59,905 nt of DNA from Microvirga aerilata (GCF_016743775.1 NZ_JAEQMY010000028.1:1-59905); one strand, 5' to 3'; counted from the stretch's first letter, positions 1 through 8,839 are shown. Numbers and translations: made by a program. The notes: generated by a model not told the origin, from the letters alone.

Positions 1-50
1 GAAGCCTCCGAGGCCGCGACCCAATCGCCTGCAATATAGTTCTTCGTCAT
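1..50 (-). CDS. Aldehyde dehydrogenase, N-terminal fragment (probable alpha-ketoglutarate semialdehyde dehydrogenase)
   Basis: Only the first 16 codons lie in the window; the gene continues past the left edge. The reading MTKNYIAGDWVAASEA is the usual opening of NAD(P)-dependent aldehyde dehydrogenases (Y-I-x-G-x-W motif). The ATG lies two bases after the TAA stop of the upstream xylX-like gene, so the two are almost certainly translationally linked. In the Weimberg pentose pathway the XylX dehydratase product is alpha-ketoglutarate semialdehyde, which a dehydrogenase of this family oxidises to alpha-ketoglutarate. That context supports the assignment. Substrate specificity cannot be read from this fragment. 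Confidence 0.7.
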   Translation of the reverse strand, partial: MTKNYIAGDWVAASEA

Positions 51-52
51 CG

Positions 53-1270
53 TTAGCCTGCCGTTTTGGTGTTGATGAGGTTGCGCTGCGCCAGATTGGC
101 CATGAAGGCACTGATGCCAAAGGTCCAAGGCTCGCATTCCGAACTTGGCTTCATGCGGTTAATCAGGGCTCCGAGTTCCGGAGCCGCGATGGTGACGATG
201 TCTCCGGTCTTGTGGGTGAACCCCATGCCCGGATTGTCCCGGTCCTGTGTCGGCGCAAACATGGTTCCAAGGAAGAGCGCAAATCCATCGGGATACTGAT
301 GGTGGGGACCGATGGTCTGCGCCACAAGGTCCTCAGGGTCACGGCTGATCTTGCTGATGGAGGAAGAGCCCTCGAGCTTGAACCCATCTTCCCCTTCGAC
401 CGTCAGCGTCACCGTCGTTTGACGCACATGGTCGAGGGAAAAGGTCTCATCGAAGAAGCGGACGAACGGACCGATGGAGCAGGACGCGTTGTTGTCCTTT
501 GCCTTGGAGAGGAGCAGGGCGGAGCGCCCCTCGAAATCGCGCAGGTTCACGTCGTTGCCCAGGGTCGCGCCAACGATCCGGCCCTGTCCTGTCACGATCA
601 GGACCACCTCCGGTTCGGGATTGTTCCAAGTCGACTTGGGATGCAGGCCCGCGTCCATGAACGCACCGACAGCAGACAGGGTCGGCGCCTTGGTGAAGAC
701 CTCCGCATCCGGGCCGATCCCCACCTCGAGGTACTGGCTCCATGCGCCTTGGGCCACGAGCACGTCCTTCAAGGCCATCGCCTCGGGGGATCCGGGCTTG
801 AGGCGGCTCAGGTCGTCCCCGACGAGCCGCAGGACCTCGGCCCGGATGGCCGCGGCCGCGCTGGCATCCCCCCGGGCGCGCTCCTCGATGACACGCTCCA
901 GCATGGACACCGCGAAGGTAACGCCCGCAGCCTTGATGACCTGAAGGTCGACCGGAGCCAGGAGCCAAGGCTTCGACGGGTCCCGGCTGTCAGGCGCCGT
1001 ATTGCCTGCGATCTCTTTGAGGGACCCGACCCTCTCCCCTTCAGATACCCTCACCACCCCGGCCGGATCATCCATCGCGGCAAGGCCGCTTACGGTGGAG
1101 CAGGCGGCCGAAATGTCGAAAAGCCCATCCTGTCTCACGGCAACCACGGAGGGCCCGAGGCCCGGCCGCCAGACGCGCCCGACGAGAGCCCCCTGGAATC
1201 CGTCAGCAGGCAGAATACGGGCAATGTTCGTCGAAGACAGGTCATCCATGGGCTGGCGCTCGCTTTCCAT
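53..1270 (-). CDS. xylX: FAH-family 2-keto-3-deoxy-pentonate dehydratase (XylX type)
   Basis: A 405-residue protein of the fumarylacetoacetate hydrolase fold. By resemblance to Caulobacter XylX it should dehydrate 2-keto-3-deoxy-D-xylonate (or L-arabinonate) to alpha-ketoglutarate semialdehyde in the cytoplasm. Visible signatures are KAAGVTFAVSMLERVIEER in the first third, YLEVGIGPDAEVF, NNPEPEVVL near residue 215 and GNDVNLRDFEGR near 240, which supply the acidic metal ligands of the fold. The start at 1270 is chosen because AGGAA precedes it at suitable spacing; the open frame continues to 1327 but lacks a ribosome site there. The next gene downstream encodes an aldehyde dehydrogenase, matching the xylX-xylA order. 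A perfect inverted repeat (1311-1338) lies just upstream. Confidence 0.8.
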   Translation of the reverse strand: MESERQPMDDLSSTNIARILPADGFQGALVGRVWRPGLGPSVVAVRQDGLFDISAACSTVSGLAAMDDPAGVVRVSEGERVGSLKEIAGNTAPDSRDPSKPWLLAPVDLQVIKAAGVTFAVSMLERVIEERARGDASAAAAIRAEVLRLVGDDLSRLKPGSPEAMALKDVLVAQGAWSQYLEVGIGPDAEVFTKAPTLSAVGAFMDAGLHPKSTWNNPEPEVVLIVTGQGRIVGATLGNDVNLRDFEGRSALLLSKAKDNNASCSIGPFVRFFDETFSLDHVRQTTVTLTVEGEDGFKLEGSSSISKISRDPEDLVAQTIGPHHQYPDGFALFLGTMFAPTQDRDNPGMGFTHKTGDIVTIAAPELGALINRMKPSSECEPWTFGISAFMANLAQRNLINTKTAG

Positions 1271-1310
1271 AAGGGCTGATTCCTGCCCTCTTTCCTTGCT
1301 GCGCCATAGA

Positions 1311-1338
1311 TATAGCCGCACAAACACAAGCGGCTATA
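1311..1338. promoter_or_regulatory. Inverted repeat upstream of xylX, candidate operator
   Basis: TATAGCCGC and GCGGCTATA form a perfect 9-base inverted repeat separated by 10 bases, 41 bases upstream of the xylX start codon. The size and symmetry fit a dimeric repressor operator or a leader hairpin; no T-run follows, so it is not an intrinsic terminator. The cognate regulator is not in the window. Confidence 0.4.
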
Positions 1339-1376
1339 GAGAAAATGATTTCCCTTGGCTTCGTTGGGGAAAGCTC

Positions 1377-1402
1377 GGAACCAACATGGTTCGTCCTCCG
1401 TT
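1377..1402 (+). promoter_or_regulatory. Candidate EcfG (general stress sigma) promoter
   Basis: GGAAC at 1377-1381, a 17-base spacer and CGTT at 1399-1402 match the alphaproteobacterial EcfG consensus (GGAAC-N16/17-CGTT) at every fixed position. It points toward the small proline-rich gene whose ATG is at 1466. A transcript would begin around 1409. Confidence 0.5.
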
Positions 1403-1465
1403 GCGACAGCGTTGCTGGGCGATTGAAGCTTCGCTCACGCTTTTTCGAGAAAGGGATGCAGGCTC

Positions 1466-1681
1466 ATGTCCGACACGCCGTCTCCAACCCCGCAGCCTGA
1501 TGTTCCCAACCCGACACCCCAGCCTGTCCACCCTGATCCCGGCCCTGTCGGCATCCCGAGCCCGCAGGAGCCCGTGGGGGTTCCGCCCACGACGCCCAGT
1601 GAGGCTCCCAGTCCAGCTGAGCCGGTGGGCATTCCGCCTTCAGGGCCCCAGGAGCTTCCGAACGGGCCCATGGGGAATTAA
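1466..1681 (+). CDS. Small proline-rich protein, function unknown
   Basis: A 71-residue protein dominated by Pro, Gly, Ser and Glu, opening MSDTPSPTPQPDVP. It has no hydrophobic segment or signal peptide, so it is probably cytosolic and disordered. The pentapeptide PVG(I/V)P occurs three times with roughly even spacing, which looks like an internal degenerate repeat. The ATG follows an AAGGG-containing stretch at slightly long spacing. A full EcfG-type promoter match lies 64 bases upstream, and the LOG-family gene follows after about 50 bases, so both may be stress-induced together. I recognise no family. Such Pro-rich frames can be chance products of GC-rich DNA, but the promoter, start context and clean stop make a real gene more likely than not. 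Confidence 0.55.
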   Translation: MSDTPSPTPQPDVPNPTPQPVHPDPGPVGIPSPQEPVGVPPTTPSEAPSPAEPVGIPPSGPQELPNGPMGN

Positions 1682-1734
1682 CCTGGCTTCAAAGGCGTGC
1701 TTTGTGCATGCCCGAGCCGGAGGAGATCGCCCCC

Positions 1735-2523
1735 ATGGATGACCGCACACCTGCAAAGGAAGCCAATCACACTTCGCCATCCTACCGGCTGGCCGTGATG
1801 GACCAGGATTTTCTCCTCGGCGATTCCATGCGTGGCGTTCGGTTTCAGCTCGAATACGCCAAGGCTGAGGAAAGCCTGCGCATTTGGGGGGTACGCTCCA
1901 CCATCGTGGTGTTCGGCAGTGCCCGCATCCGCGAGGATGGGCCGGGCCGACACCCCTTCTGGTATGCGCAAGCCCGCGCCTTCGGCGCAGTCGCATCGCA
2001 GCGTGGAGGCGCCCTGACGGTCACCAGCGGCACCCGGGACAATGTGATTGCCACAGGCGGCGGCCCCGGCATCATGGAAGCCGCCAACAGGGGCGCGGCC
2101 GACGTGGGTGCCCCCTCCATCGGCTTCAACATCACCCTGCCGCACGAACAGGAGCCCAATCCCTATTCGACTCCGGAGCTGACCTTCCGGTTTCACTACT
2201 TCGCCATGCGCAAGATGCACTTGGCCATGCGGGCGAATGCCCTGGTGGTCTTTCCCGGCGGCTTCGGCACGCTGGATGAGCTCTTCGAGATCCTGACCCT
2301 CCGCCAGACGGGCAAGGCCCCGGCGCTGCCGATCGTTCTGTTCGACAAGGCCTATTGGCAGTCCGTCATCAAGTTCGATGCCCTGCTCGAGCATGGCATG
2401 GTGAGCGAAGGCGATCGCGAATTCGTCAGATTCGCCGATACGGCCGAGGACGTGTGGACGACCCTCATCGACAACGGCCTTGTCGTGCAAACGATGGAAC
2501 GACAACCCGATCAGGACTTTTGA
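1735..2523 (+). CDS. LOG-family (TIGR00730-like) Rossmann-fold protein
   Basis: A 262-residue member of the 'lysine decarboxylase-like' LOG family, whose characterised members are cytokinin-riboside or nucleotide 5'-monophosphate phosphoribohydrolases. The signatures are the nucleotide-binding TGGGPGIMEAANRGA and the catalytic PGGFGTLDELFE. The protein is longer than stand-alone LOG enzymes, with about 50 extra N-terminal residues. The ATG at 1735 is preceded by GGAGGAG at ideal spacing; the open frame begins at a TTG at 1702 without a comparable site. The chromate transporter gene starts 9 bases after the stop, implying co-transcription. The true substrate is unknown. Confidence 0.82.
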   Translation: MDDRTPAKEANHTSPSYRLAVMDQDFLLGDSMRGVRFQLEYAKAEESLRIWGVRSTIVVFGSARIREDGPGRHPFWYAQARAFGAVASQRGGALTVTSGTRDNVIATGGGPGIMEAANRGAADVGAPSIGFNITLPHEQEPNPYSTPELTFRFHYFAMRKMHLAMRANALVVFPGGFGTLDELFEILTLRQTGKAPALPIVLFDKAYWQSVIKFDALLEHGMVSEGDREFVRFADTAEDVWTTLIDNGLVVQTMERQPDQDF

Positions 2524-2532
2524 ACGGCGTAC

Positions 2533-3933
2533 GTGGTGAGCAAAACAGTGCAAACCTCACGCGAGTCCGATGCTCAATCCCCAACCAATCATGGTGTCTC
2601 CCTCGGCGAAGCTTTTCGTGTGTGGCTGCGCGTTGCAGCCCTGAGCTTCGGCGGGCCAGCGGGCCAGATCGCCGTGATGCACCGCATCTTGGTCGAGGAA
2701 AAGCGTTGGATTTCCGAGGGCCGCTTTCTGCATGCGCTCAATTACTGCATGCTTCTCCCAGGACCCGAGGCGCAGCAGCTTGCCACTTATGTAGGCTGGC
2801 TCATGCACCGCACTCCTGGCGGCATTATGGCAGGAGGCTTGTTCATCCTGCCCGGCATTATCGCCATCATGGCCTTGAGCTGGATTTATGCGCTCTATGG
2901 CCAAGTGGGCTTCGTCTCGGCTCTTTTCTTCGGCTTGAAGGCAGCCGTCCTCGCCATCGTGCTGGAAGCCGTGGTGCGGATCGGCAGGCGCGCCCTCAAG
3001 AACCGTATCCTGATCGGATTGGCCGCCGCAGCCTTCGTGGCGATCTTCTTTTTCGATGCGCCCTTTCCGCTGATCATTCTCGCAGCGGGTTTGGTGGGCT
3101 TTTTTGGCGGAAGAGCAGGATTGCCTCAGTTCCAGCTCGGTGGTCATGGCAACCTTGCTCAAGAACACGATAACCTGCTTGGTGACGAGTTATCTGACCA
3201 TGCGAAGCCGAATACTGGGCGCAGCCTGCGCGTGGCCGCTCTGTGGCTTGCCCTGTGGCTCACGCCGGTTCTGGCTCTCGTGCTGCTCTTCGGTCAAGGT
3301 GATGTCTTCAGCCAGATCGCGATCTTCTTCTCCAAGATGGCCATGGTCACCTTCGGCGGGGCTTATGCGGTTCTGGCCTATGTGGCGCAGCAGGCCGTCG
3401 AGACCTATGGCTGGCTGCAGCCCGGGGAGATGCTCGATGGGCTCGGCATGGCTGAGACGACGCCGGGCCCCCTGATCATGGTGCTGCAGTTCGTGGGCTT
3501 CATGGCCGCCTTCCGAGATCCGGGCTCGCTGAGCCCGCTCGTTGCGGGGACCTTGGGCGGGCTTCTCGCCACATGGGTGACCTTCGCCCCCTGTTTCCTC
3601 TGGATTTTCCTGGGCGCTCCCTACATCGAGGTTCTGCGCGGCAACCAAGCTTTAAGCGGCGCGCTTTCGGCCATTACGGCTGCTGTGGTGGGGGTGATCC
3701 TCAATCTGGCGATCTGGTTCGGCATTCACACGATCTTTGGCGAGGTCGCCCCCTTTGCATGGGGGCCCGTCAGCTTCGATGCGCCGGTTTGGGGAAGCGT
3801 CAACCTGTGGGCGCTGCTGCTCTCGGCGGCGGCCATCGCGGCGATGTTCCAGTTCAAGATTGGGATGCTGCCGACGTTGGCTGCAACGTCATTGGCCGGG
3901 ATCGTTCTTTATATGGCAGGCGCCATCGCCTGA
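2533..3933 (+). CDS. chrA: Chromate efflux transporter ChrA (two-domain CHR family)
   Basis: A 466-residue inner-membrane protein of the long-chain CHR family, which exports chromate. It shows the family's duplicated architecture. The N-terminal half has SFGGPAGQIAVMH and LLPGPEAQQLATYVGW. The C-terminal half repeats the pattern as VTFGGAYAVLAYVAQ and AETTPGPLIMVLQFVGF. About ten hydrophobic helices can be read. Translation starts at tandem GTG codons (2533/2536), 9 bases after the LOG-family stop. No chromate regulator (ChrB) accompanies it, so the natural substrate may be another oxyanion. A strong symmetrical terminator follows. Confidence 0.88.
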   Translation: MVSKTVQTSRESDAQSPTNHGVSLGEAFRVWLRVAALSFGGPAGQIAVMHRILVEEKRWISEGRFLHALNYCMLLPGPEAQQLATYVGWLMHRTPGGIMAGGLFILPGIIAIMALSWIYALYGQVGFVSALFFGLKAAVLAIVLEAVVRIGRRALKNRILIGLAAAAFVAIFFFDAPFPLIILAAGLVGFFGGRAGLPQFQLGGHGNLAQEHDNLLGDELSDHAKPNTGRSLRVAALWLALWLTPVLALVLLFGQGDVFSQIAIFFSKMAMVTFGGAYAVLAYVAQQAVETYGWLQPGEMLDGLGMAETTPGPLIMVLQFVGFMAAFRDPGSLSPLVAGTLGGLLATWVTFAPCFLWIFLGAPYIEVLRGNQALSGALSAITAAVVGVILNLAIWFGIHTIFGEVAPFAWGPVSFDAPVWGSVNLWALLLSAAAIAAMFQFKIGMLPTLAATSLAGIVLYMAGAIA

Positions 3934-3939
3934 GGGCCA

Positions 3940-3967
3940 GGGATGAGACGGCGTTCCGTCTCATCCC
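3940..3967. terminator. Bidirectional hairpin between chrA and the SDR gene
   Basis: A perfect 12-base stem (GGGATGAGACGG / CCGTCTCATCCC) with a 4-base loop sits between two convergent genes. A T5 run follows on the + side after about ten bases. It probably terminates or protects transcripts arriving from both sides. Confidence 0.7.
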
Positions 3968-3981
3968 AACGTTCCGATTTT

Positions 3982-4761
3982 TCAGGTCACGGACGAGATC
4001 TGCCCGCCGTCGACGCGCAGGATCGAGCCCGTCATGAACGAGGCTCCCTCGCTCGCAAGGAACACGGCCGCGGCGGCGAATTCCTCGATCTCGCCATAGC
4101 GACCTGCCGGAATGCCGGCGCGAGCGGCTGCCGCCACATCGTCGACAGAGCGGCCGGTACGCTCCGCATTGGCGGCATCCAGCTGCTTCAAGCGATCGGT
4201 GGCGATGCGACCTGGCGCAATGGCGTTGACGGTGACGCCGGACGACGCCACCTCGCTCGACAGGGTCTTGCCCCAGCCGACCAGCGCCGGACGGATCGCA
4301 TTCGAGATGGCGAGGTTCGGGATCGGCTGAATCACGCCGGACGAGATCACCGAGATGATGCGGCCGAACTTGCGCTCGATCATGCCGGGCAGCAGCTGAT
4401 CGGCGATCCGCACGAGGTTGACGAACATGGCCTCGAACGACTGACGCCACTGATCGGAGGAGACGCCCTGCGCCTTGCCGGGCGGCGGGCCGCCGCTGTT
4501 GAGGATGAGGATGTCGACGCCGCCGAGCGCTTCCGTCACATCCTTGACCAGAGCATCGACCTGGTCGACCTTGCCGGTATCGCAGATGAAGGGCAGCACG
4601 CCATTGCCGATCTTTTCGGCAGCAGCTTTCGACCCTTCCATCGTGCGGCTGGCGATGGCGACACGCGCGCCCTCCTCCGCCAGCCCTTGAGCGATACCGA
4701 AGCCCAACCCCTTGCTCGCACCCAGAACGAGCGCGCGCTTTCCGTCCAAACCTGTTTTCAT
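3982..4761 (-). CDS. SDR-fold oxidoreductase with altered catalytic dyad
   Basis: A 259-residue short-chain dehydrogenase/reductase fold protein. The cofactor loop LGASKGLGFGIAQG (residues about 13-26), CDTGK, LNSGGPPPG, the VNAIAPG segment and the C-terminal MTGSILRVDGG are all in place. The usual YxxxK is not: the aligned segment reads SNAIRPALVGWGK, so the catalytic Tyr is replaced by Ser and the Lys by Arg. A subfamily annotated as '3-oxoacyl-ACP reductase-like' shares this pattern, so enzymatic activity is uncertain. The gene lies 18 bases behind the DapA-family aldolase gene and is probably co-transcribed with it. This suggests a role on the same keto-acid or sugar-acid route. Confidence 0.8.
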   Translation of the reverse strand: MKTGLDGKRALVLGASKGLGFGIAQGLAEEGARVAIASRTMEGSKAAAEKIGNGVLPFICDTGKVDQVDALVKDVTEALGGVDILILNSGGPPPGKAQGVSSDQWRQSFEAMFVNLVRIADQLLPGMIERKFGRIISVISSGVIQPIPNLAISNAIRPALVGWGKTLSSEVASSGVTVNAIAPGRIATDRLKQLDAANAERTGRSVDDVAAAARAGIPAGRYGEIEEFAAAAVFLASEGASFMTGSILRVDGGQISSVT

Positions 4762-4779
4762 GATGTAAAGCTTCCCTTC

Positions 4780-5703
4780 TTACGAGCGCTCGATGCGCTC
4801 CATCAGCCATTCTATCTCGGCAATCGTCTCCGGGCTCAGCTTCGGCCCCGGCTTGCGCAGCGTGTCGGACGCGATGATGCCGCGCCGCTGCAGCACGTAT
4901 TTGCGCACGGCCAAACCCACGCCCGGCTGCGTCTCATAGCGCACTAACGGCAGGTGCCGGTCGAAGAGATCGTGCGCCTCCTGGCGCTTGCCCTGATTGA
5001 TGAGGTTGACCACCCCCACCAGCATCTCGGGATAGGCATAGCCCGTCATGGCGCCGTCGGCCCCGCGCTCCATCTCGAAGGGCAGGAACATGCCGCCATT
5101 GCCGCACAGAATCGACACGCGGCGCACTTGGCCGGCATCGCTTGCGCGGCGCAAGGCGGTGATCTTGTCGAGACCCGGCCAATCCTCGTGCTTGAGCATG
5201 ACGCAGGAGGGGCTCTGCTCGATGATGCGCATGATCACCTTCGGCGTCATGACCACGTTGGTGGTGAGCGGATAATCCTGGAGCACCCAGGGCACGTCAG
5301 CCCCGATGGCTTCCACCGCATCGGCATAATAGGACACGATCTGATCGTCGGTCTTCAGGGTCGAAGGCGGCGCGATCATGACGCCGGCCGCTCCCGCATC
5401 CATCACCTTGGAGGAGAGACCGGACATGGCCGCAAAGCCTGCCGCCGAGACGCCGACGATGACGGGCACGCGGCCTGCCACGGTCGCGATCACCTGGCGG
5501 GCGAAGGCCAGCGCCTCATCGGCCGCGAGCTTGGGCGCCTCGCCCATGATGCCGAGGATGGTGAGCCCCGTGGCCCCGGCTTTCAGGTAAGCCTCGACCA
5601 TCCGGTCGGTGGAGGCGGTGTCCACCCGCCCGTCGCTCTCGAAGGGCGTGGGGCAGATGACGTAGACGCCGGCGGCAGAACTCGTGAGCAAGGCTTCCTC
5701 CAT
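4780..5703 (-). CDS. DapA-family (dihydrodipicolinate synthase-like) aldolase/lyase
   Basis: A 307-residue class I aldolase of the DHDPS/N-acetylneuraminate lyase/KDG aldolase superfamily. The Schiff-base lysine sits in VMLKHEDWPGL and the partner tyrosine in LQDYPLT. The carboxylate-binding G-x-x-G-E motif appears as GIMGEAPKL. These proteins cleave or condense 2-keto acids; the sequence alone does not tell which. True lysine-pathway DapA is usually a little shorter and is rarely paired with an SDR. A catabolic role on a sugar acid or hydroxy-keto acid is therefore more likely. The start at 5703 has no strong ribosome-binding site. Confidence 0.8.
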   Translation of the reverse strand: MEEALLTSSAAGVYVICPTPFESDGRVDTASTDRMVEAYLKAGATGLTILGIMGEAPKLAADEALAFARQVIATVAGRVPVIVGVSAAGFAAMSGLSSKVMDAGAAGVMIAPPSTLKTDDQIVSYYADAVEAIGADVPWVLQDYPLTTNVVMTPKVIMRIIEQSPSCVMLKHEDWPGLDKITALRRASDAGQVRRVSILCGNGGMFLPFEMERGADGAMTGYAYPEMLVGVVNLINQGKRQEAHDLFDRHLPLVRYETQPGVGLAVRKYVLQRRGIIASDTLRKPGPKLSPETIAEIEWLMERIERS

Positions 5704-5787
5704 GGCAGGGCTTGGGCGATCAGGGCTCCTCCATACACCTGCTTTCCGCCCGGTGCACTACCCTTCGGGCATTTGCCTCATGCGACC

Positions 5788-5960
5788 TCAACCTCGGCCG
5801 GAGCCACTCATCTTGCCGCCGCCGTCCTGCTTGTTGACGGTGGCCCAAGCGCGCCACTCCGCTTCCTTCTCCGGGAGACCCCGACTCTCCTAGCACTCCT
5901 CGATATGCTCGGCTTTGCGGTTCTGTTTCTCCGTATAGGTGGGTTTGCACCACGGGCCAT
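5788..5960 (-). pseudogene. Decayed small 'plasmid stabilization protein'-type gene
   Basis: On the minus strand an ATG (5960-5958) preceded by AGGGG opens MARGAN. After a one-base frame slip the next frame reads TYTEKQNRKAEHIEEC, a TAG stop, then ESRGLPEKEAEWRAWATVNK and a Gly/Lys/Ser tail ending at TGA (5790-5788). This resembles a family of roughly 60-80-residue basic proteins, widespread in Rhizobiales and usually annotated 'plasmid stabilization protein', in which the segment runs HIEEGYE-RGVSEKEAE. Here the GY codons have become TGC TAG. One frameshift plus one nonsense codon mark it as a pseudogene. It sits in an otherwise gene-free 350-base gap between the aldolase and ppc genes. Confidence 0.65.
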
Positions 5961-6052
5961 TGTGCACCCCTGTTGGTCGACAGGTCGAGAATGCATCCTC
6001 TCGGCGGTCAACCAACCCGGCGCAGCCCCGGGCCCGCTACTCTGTTTCGAAT

Positions 6053-8839
6053 TTAGCCGCTGTTGCGTAGCCCTGCTGCGATGCCATTGATCGACAGGTG
6101 AATGCCCTGCACCACCTGTTCGTCCGCATCGCCTGAGCGGTGGCGCTTCAGGAGTTCGATCTGCAGGTGATTCAGCGGATCGAGATAGGGGAAGCGGTTG
6201 CGGATCGAGCGTGCCAGAAGCGGGTTGCCGTCGAGAAGGGACTGCTGCTGCATGATGGCAAGCAACTGCTGGATCGAATCCTCCCATTCCCGCCGCAGCC
6301 GCGGGAAGATGGCCTCGCGCAACCCCTCGTCCTCGACGAGCTTCGCATAGCGGGACGCAATGGCGATGTTGCTCTTGGCCAGCACCATATCCATGTTCGA
6401 GAGCAGCGCTTGGAAGAACGGCCACTCGCGGTACATTTCCTGCAACAGGGCCAAGCCCGTGTCGGGCCGCTTCTCAAGCCACGCGTTGACCGCGGAGCCG
6501 AACCCATACCAGCCGGGCAGCATGAGGCGGCACTGCGCCCAGCCGAACACCCAGGGAATGGCGCGAAGATCCTCGATGCGGCGCGAGTTCGTGCGTGAGG
6601 CCGGTCGGCTGCCGATGTTCAGGTTGGCGATCTCGCCGATCACGGTCGATTCCCAGAAGTAGCGCTCAAATCCTTCCGTCTCATAGACGAGTGAGCGGTA
6701 AGCCTTGAAGGCACTGTTCGAGAGTTCCTCCATCGCCTTGAGGTACTCCTCTCGCGGGGCGGGTTGGCCCGAGTGCAGCAGGGAGGCTTCGAGCGTTGCG
6801 GCCGCAAGAATTTCAAGATTGCGGCGTCCGAGATCGGGATTCGAGTATTTGCCCGCGATGACCTCGCCTTGTTCGGTGATGCGGATGGCGCCCTGCACGG
6901 CCCCGCCGGGTTGCGCCAGGATCGCCTGATAGCTCGGCCCGCCGCCACGGCCCACGGAGCCCCCGCGTCCGTGGAAGAGGCGAAGAGCCACCCCATGTCG
7001 CTTGAAGACCTCGATCAGCTCAATCTCGGCCTTGTAGAGTTCCCAGCCGGAGGTGAGGAACCCGCCATCCTTGTTGCTGTCGGAGTAGCCGAGCATCACC
7101 TCCTGCGCCTGCCCGCGGCTGCGCAACAAGCGCATGTAATCGGGCAGCGCGAAGAGCGCCTCCATGACATGGCTGCTGTTGCGCAAGTCGGCGATGGTTT
7201 CGAAGAGCGGGATGATGTTGATATGCATCTCCCCCTCACGCGGCCGCAGGAGGCCGGCCTCCTTCAGGAGCAGGGCGACCTCCAGGATGTCCGACGGGTC
7301 GCTGGCTTTGGAGATGACGTAGTTGGGCACTGCAGTGCGGCCGTAACGCCGATGGGCCTCGGCCGCTTCGCGAGCGATGGCGAGTTCGGATGCTGTTTCC
7401 GGCGAGTACTCGAGATAGGGCGAGGTCAGGAGCCTTGGCGTCCTGATCTCCTCCAGCAGCAGAGCAACACGGCTGTCTTCCGACAGGGCCTCGTAGCCCG
7501 TGCCGGGCATCGCCTTCTCGAAGATTTCGGCGACGACACGTTGATGAACGTCGGAGTTCTGACGCAGGTCGAGGCTTGCCAGATGATAGCCGAACACATC
7601 GACGGCGCGGCGCAGCTTGCGCAGGCGGCCGCGCGACAGGGAGCCCGACCCGTTCGACAAGAGCGAGCGATGCAGGACCGACAGATCGCCGGCGAACTCT
7701 TCGACGCTGCCATAGGCCGGTGCATCGCCCACTGCGTGACGCGCGACGTCGCCGTGACCGAGAGCGGCGGCGGTTGAAGCCAGGCGCGCATAGATGCCGC
7801 TGATGGCACGGCGATAGGGCTCATCCTGGCGATGGGGCGAAGGATCCGGTGACGCCTTGGCCAGTTCCTGAACCTGCTCGGACACGTTCACATATCGTCC
7901 ATCAAGGGACAGCTCGGCGCCCAGGCAATGAAGTTCCTCCAGGTAGAAGCCGAGCGCATGCTTGCTCTGGAGCAGCAGGGCCTGACGCAGGGCATCCGCC
8001 GTCACGAACGGATTGCCGTCGCGGTCCCCGCCGATCCAGCTGCCCATGCGCAGGAATGAGGGGAGCTCCACGGTTTCCCAGACAGGGTCCATGGACGCTA
8101 GCTGATCCTCCAGGGAGGCGTAGACCCGGGGCAGCTCCTTGAAAAAGGTATAGTCGTAATAGGACAGGCCGTTCATGACCTCGTCGATCACCTTCAGCCT
8201 GTTGCGCCGCAGAATGCTGGTCTGCCAAAGCGTCAGGATGGCGCGGCGCAGGGACTCCTCGCTCGCACCCTCCTCTTCCGGGGTCAGGTGCTGACGGTCT
8301 CGCTGCGCCAAGATCTGGGAGATTTCCATCTCCCGGTCGATGGTGCTCTTGCGGCGCACTTCCGTAGGGTGCGCCGTCAGAACGGGACAGACGAGCGCCG
8401 AGGCAAAGAAGGCTTGCAGGGCGGATTGGCTGATGCCCGCCTCCTGCGTAAGCTTGAGGGCCCGGGCCAGCGTTCCTTCCCGCGGGGCCGGAGCCGCCAT
8501 GGCATGAGCCCCGGCCATGGCGTGCGCCCGGGAACGCCGGACGTGGTGCTGATCCTCGGCAAGATTCGCCAGATGCGAGAAGTAGCTGTAGGCCCGGATG
8601 ATTTGGTTCGTGCGCCCGCGCGAGAGGCTGTTCAGGATCGTCTCGAGTTCCCGTCGCGCGCCCTCATCCTCCTCCCGATGAAAGCGGATCGAGGTCTGGC
8701 GGATGCGTTCGACGATCTCGAAGGCCGCCTCACCCTCCTGTTCGCGGATCGTATCTCCGAGAAGACGCCCCAGGAGCCGGATGTCGTCGCGAAGCGGGAA
8801 ATCCTTTTCGGGGGTGACGTCTGGGTTGATCAGGGACAT
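6053..8839 (-). CDS. ppc: Phosphoenolpyruvate carboxylase
   Basis: A 928-residue bacterial PEP carboxylase that carboxylates PEP to oxaloacetate, replenishing the TCA cycle. Signatures include the catalytic-histidine motif [13 protein letters not shown] near residue 150, [18 protein letters not shown] near 580 and the glycine-rich [16 protein letters not shown] near 615. The C-terminus ends ININ-type as [13 protein letters not shown], close to the conserved QNTG end. The start at 8839 is chosen because GGGAG precedes it by six bases; the frame stays open 11 codons further upstream. It appears monocistronic, flanked by a decayed gene and by the Hsp70-like gene. Length is within the family range. 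Confidence 0.96.
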   Translation of the reverse strand: MSLINPDVTPEKDFPLRDDIRLLGRLLGDTIREQEGEAAFEIVERIRQTSIRFHREEDEGARRELETILNSLSRGRTNQIIRAYSYFSHLANLAEDQHHVRRSRAHAMAGAHAMAAPAPREGTLARALKLTQEAGISQSALQAFFASALVCPVLTAHPTEVRRKSTIDREMEISQILAQRDRQHLTPEEEGASEESLRRAILTLWQTSILRRNRLKVIDEVMNGLSYYDYTFFKELPRVYASLEDQLASMDPVWETVELPSFLRMGSWIGGDRDGNPFVTADALRQALLLQSKHALGFYLEELHCLGAELSLDGRYVNVSEQVQELAKASPDPSPHRQDEPYRRAISGIYARLASTAAALGHGDVARHAVGDAPAYGSVEEFAGDLSVLHRSLLSNGSGSLSRGRLRKLRRAVDVFGYHLASLDLRQNSDVHQRVVAEIFEKAMPGTGYEALSEDSRVALLLEEIRTPRLLTSPYLEYSPETASELAIAREAAEAHRRYGRTAVPNYVISKASDPSDILEVALLLKEAGLLRPREGEMHINIIPLFETIADLRNSSHVMEALFALPDYMRLLRSRGQAQEVMLGYSDSNKDGGFLTSGWELYKAEIELIEVFKRHGVALRLFHGRGGSVGRGGGPSYQAILAQPGGAVQGAIRITEQGEVIAGKYSNPDLGRRNLEILAAATLEASLLHSGQPAPREEYLKAMEELSNSAFKAYRSLVYETEGFERYFWESTVIGEIANLNIGSRPASRTNSRRIEDLRAIPWVFGWAQCRLMLPGWYGFGSAVNAWLEKRPDTGLALLQEMYREWPFFQALLSNMDMVLAKSNIAIASRYAKLVEDEGLREAIFPRLRREWEDSIQQLLAIMQQQSLLDGNPLLARSIRNRFPYLDPLNHLQIELLKRHRSGDADEQVVQGIHLSINGIAAGLRNSG

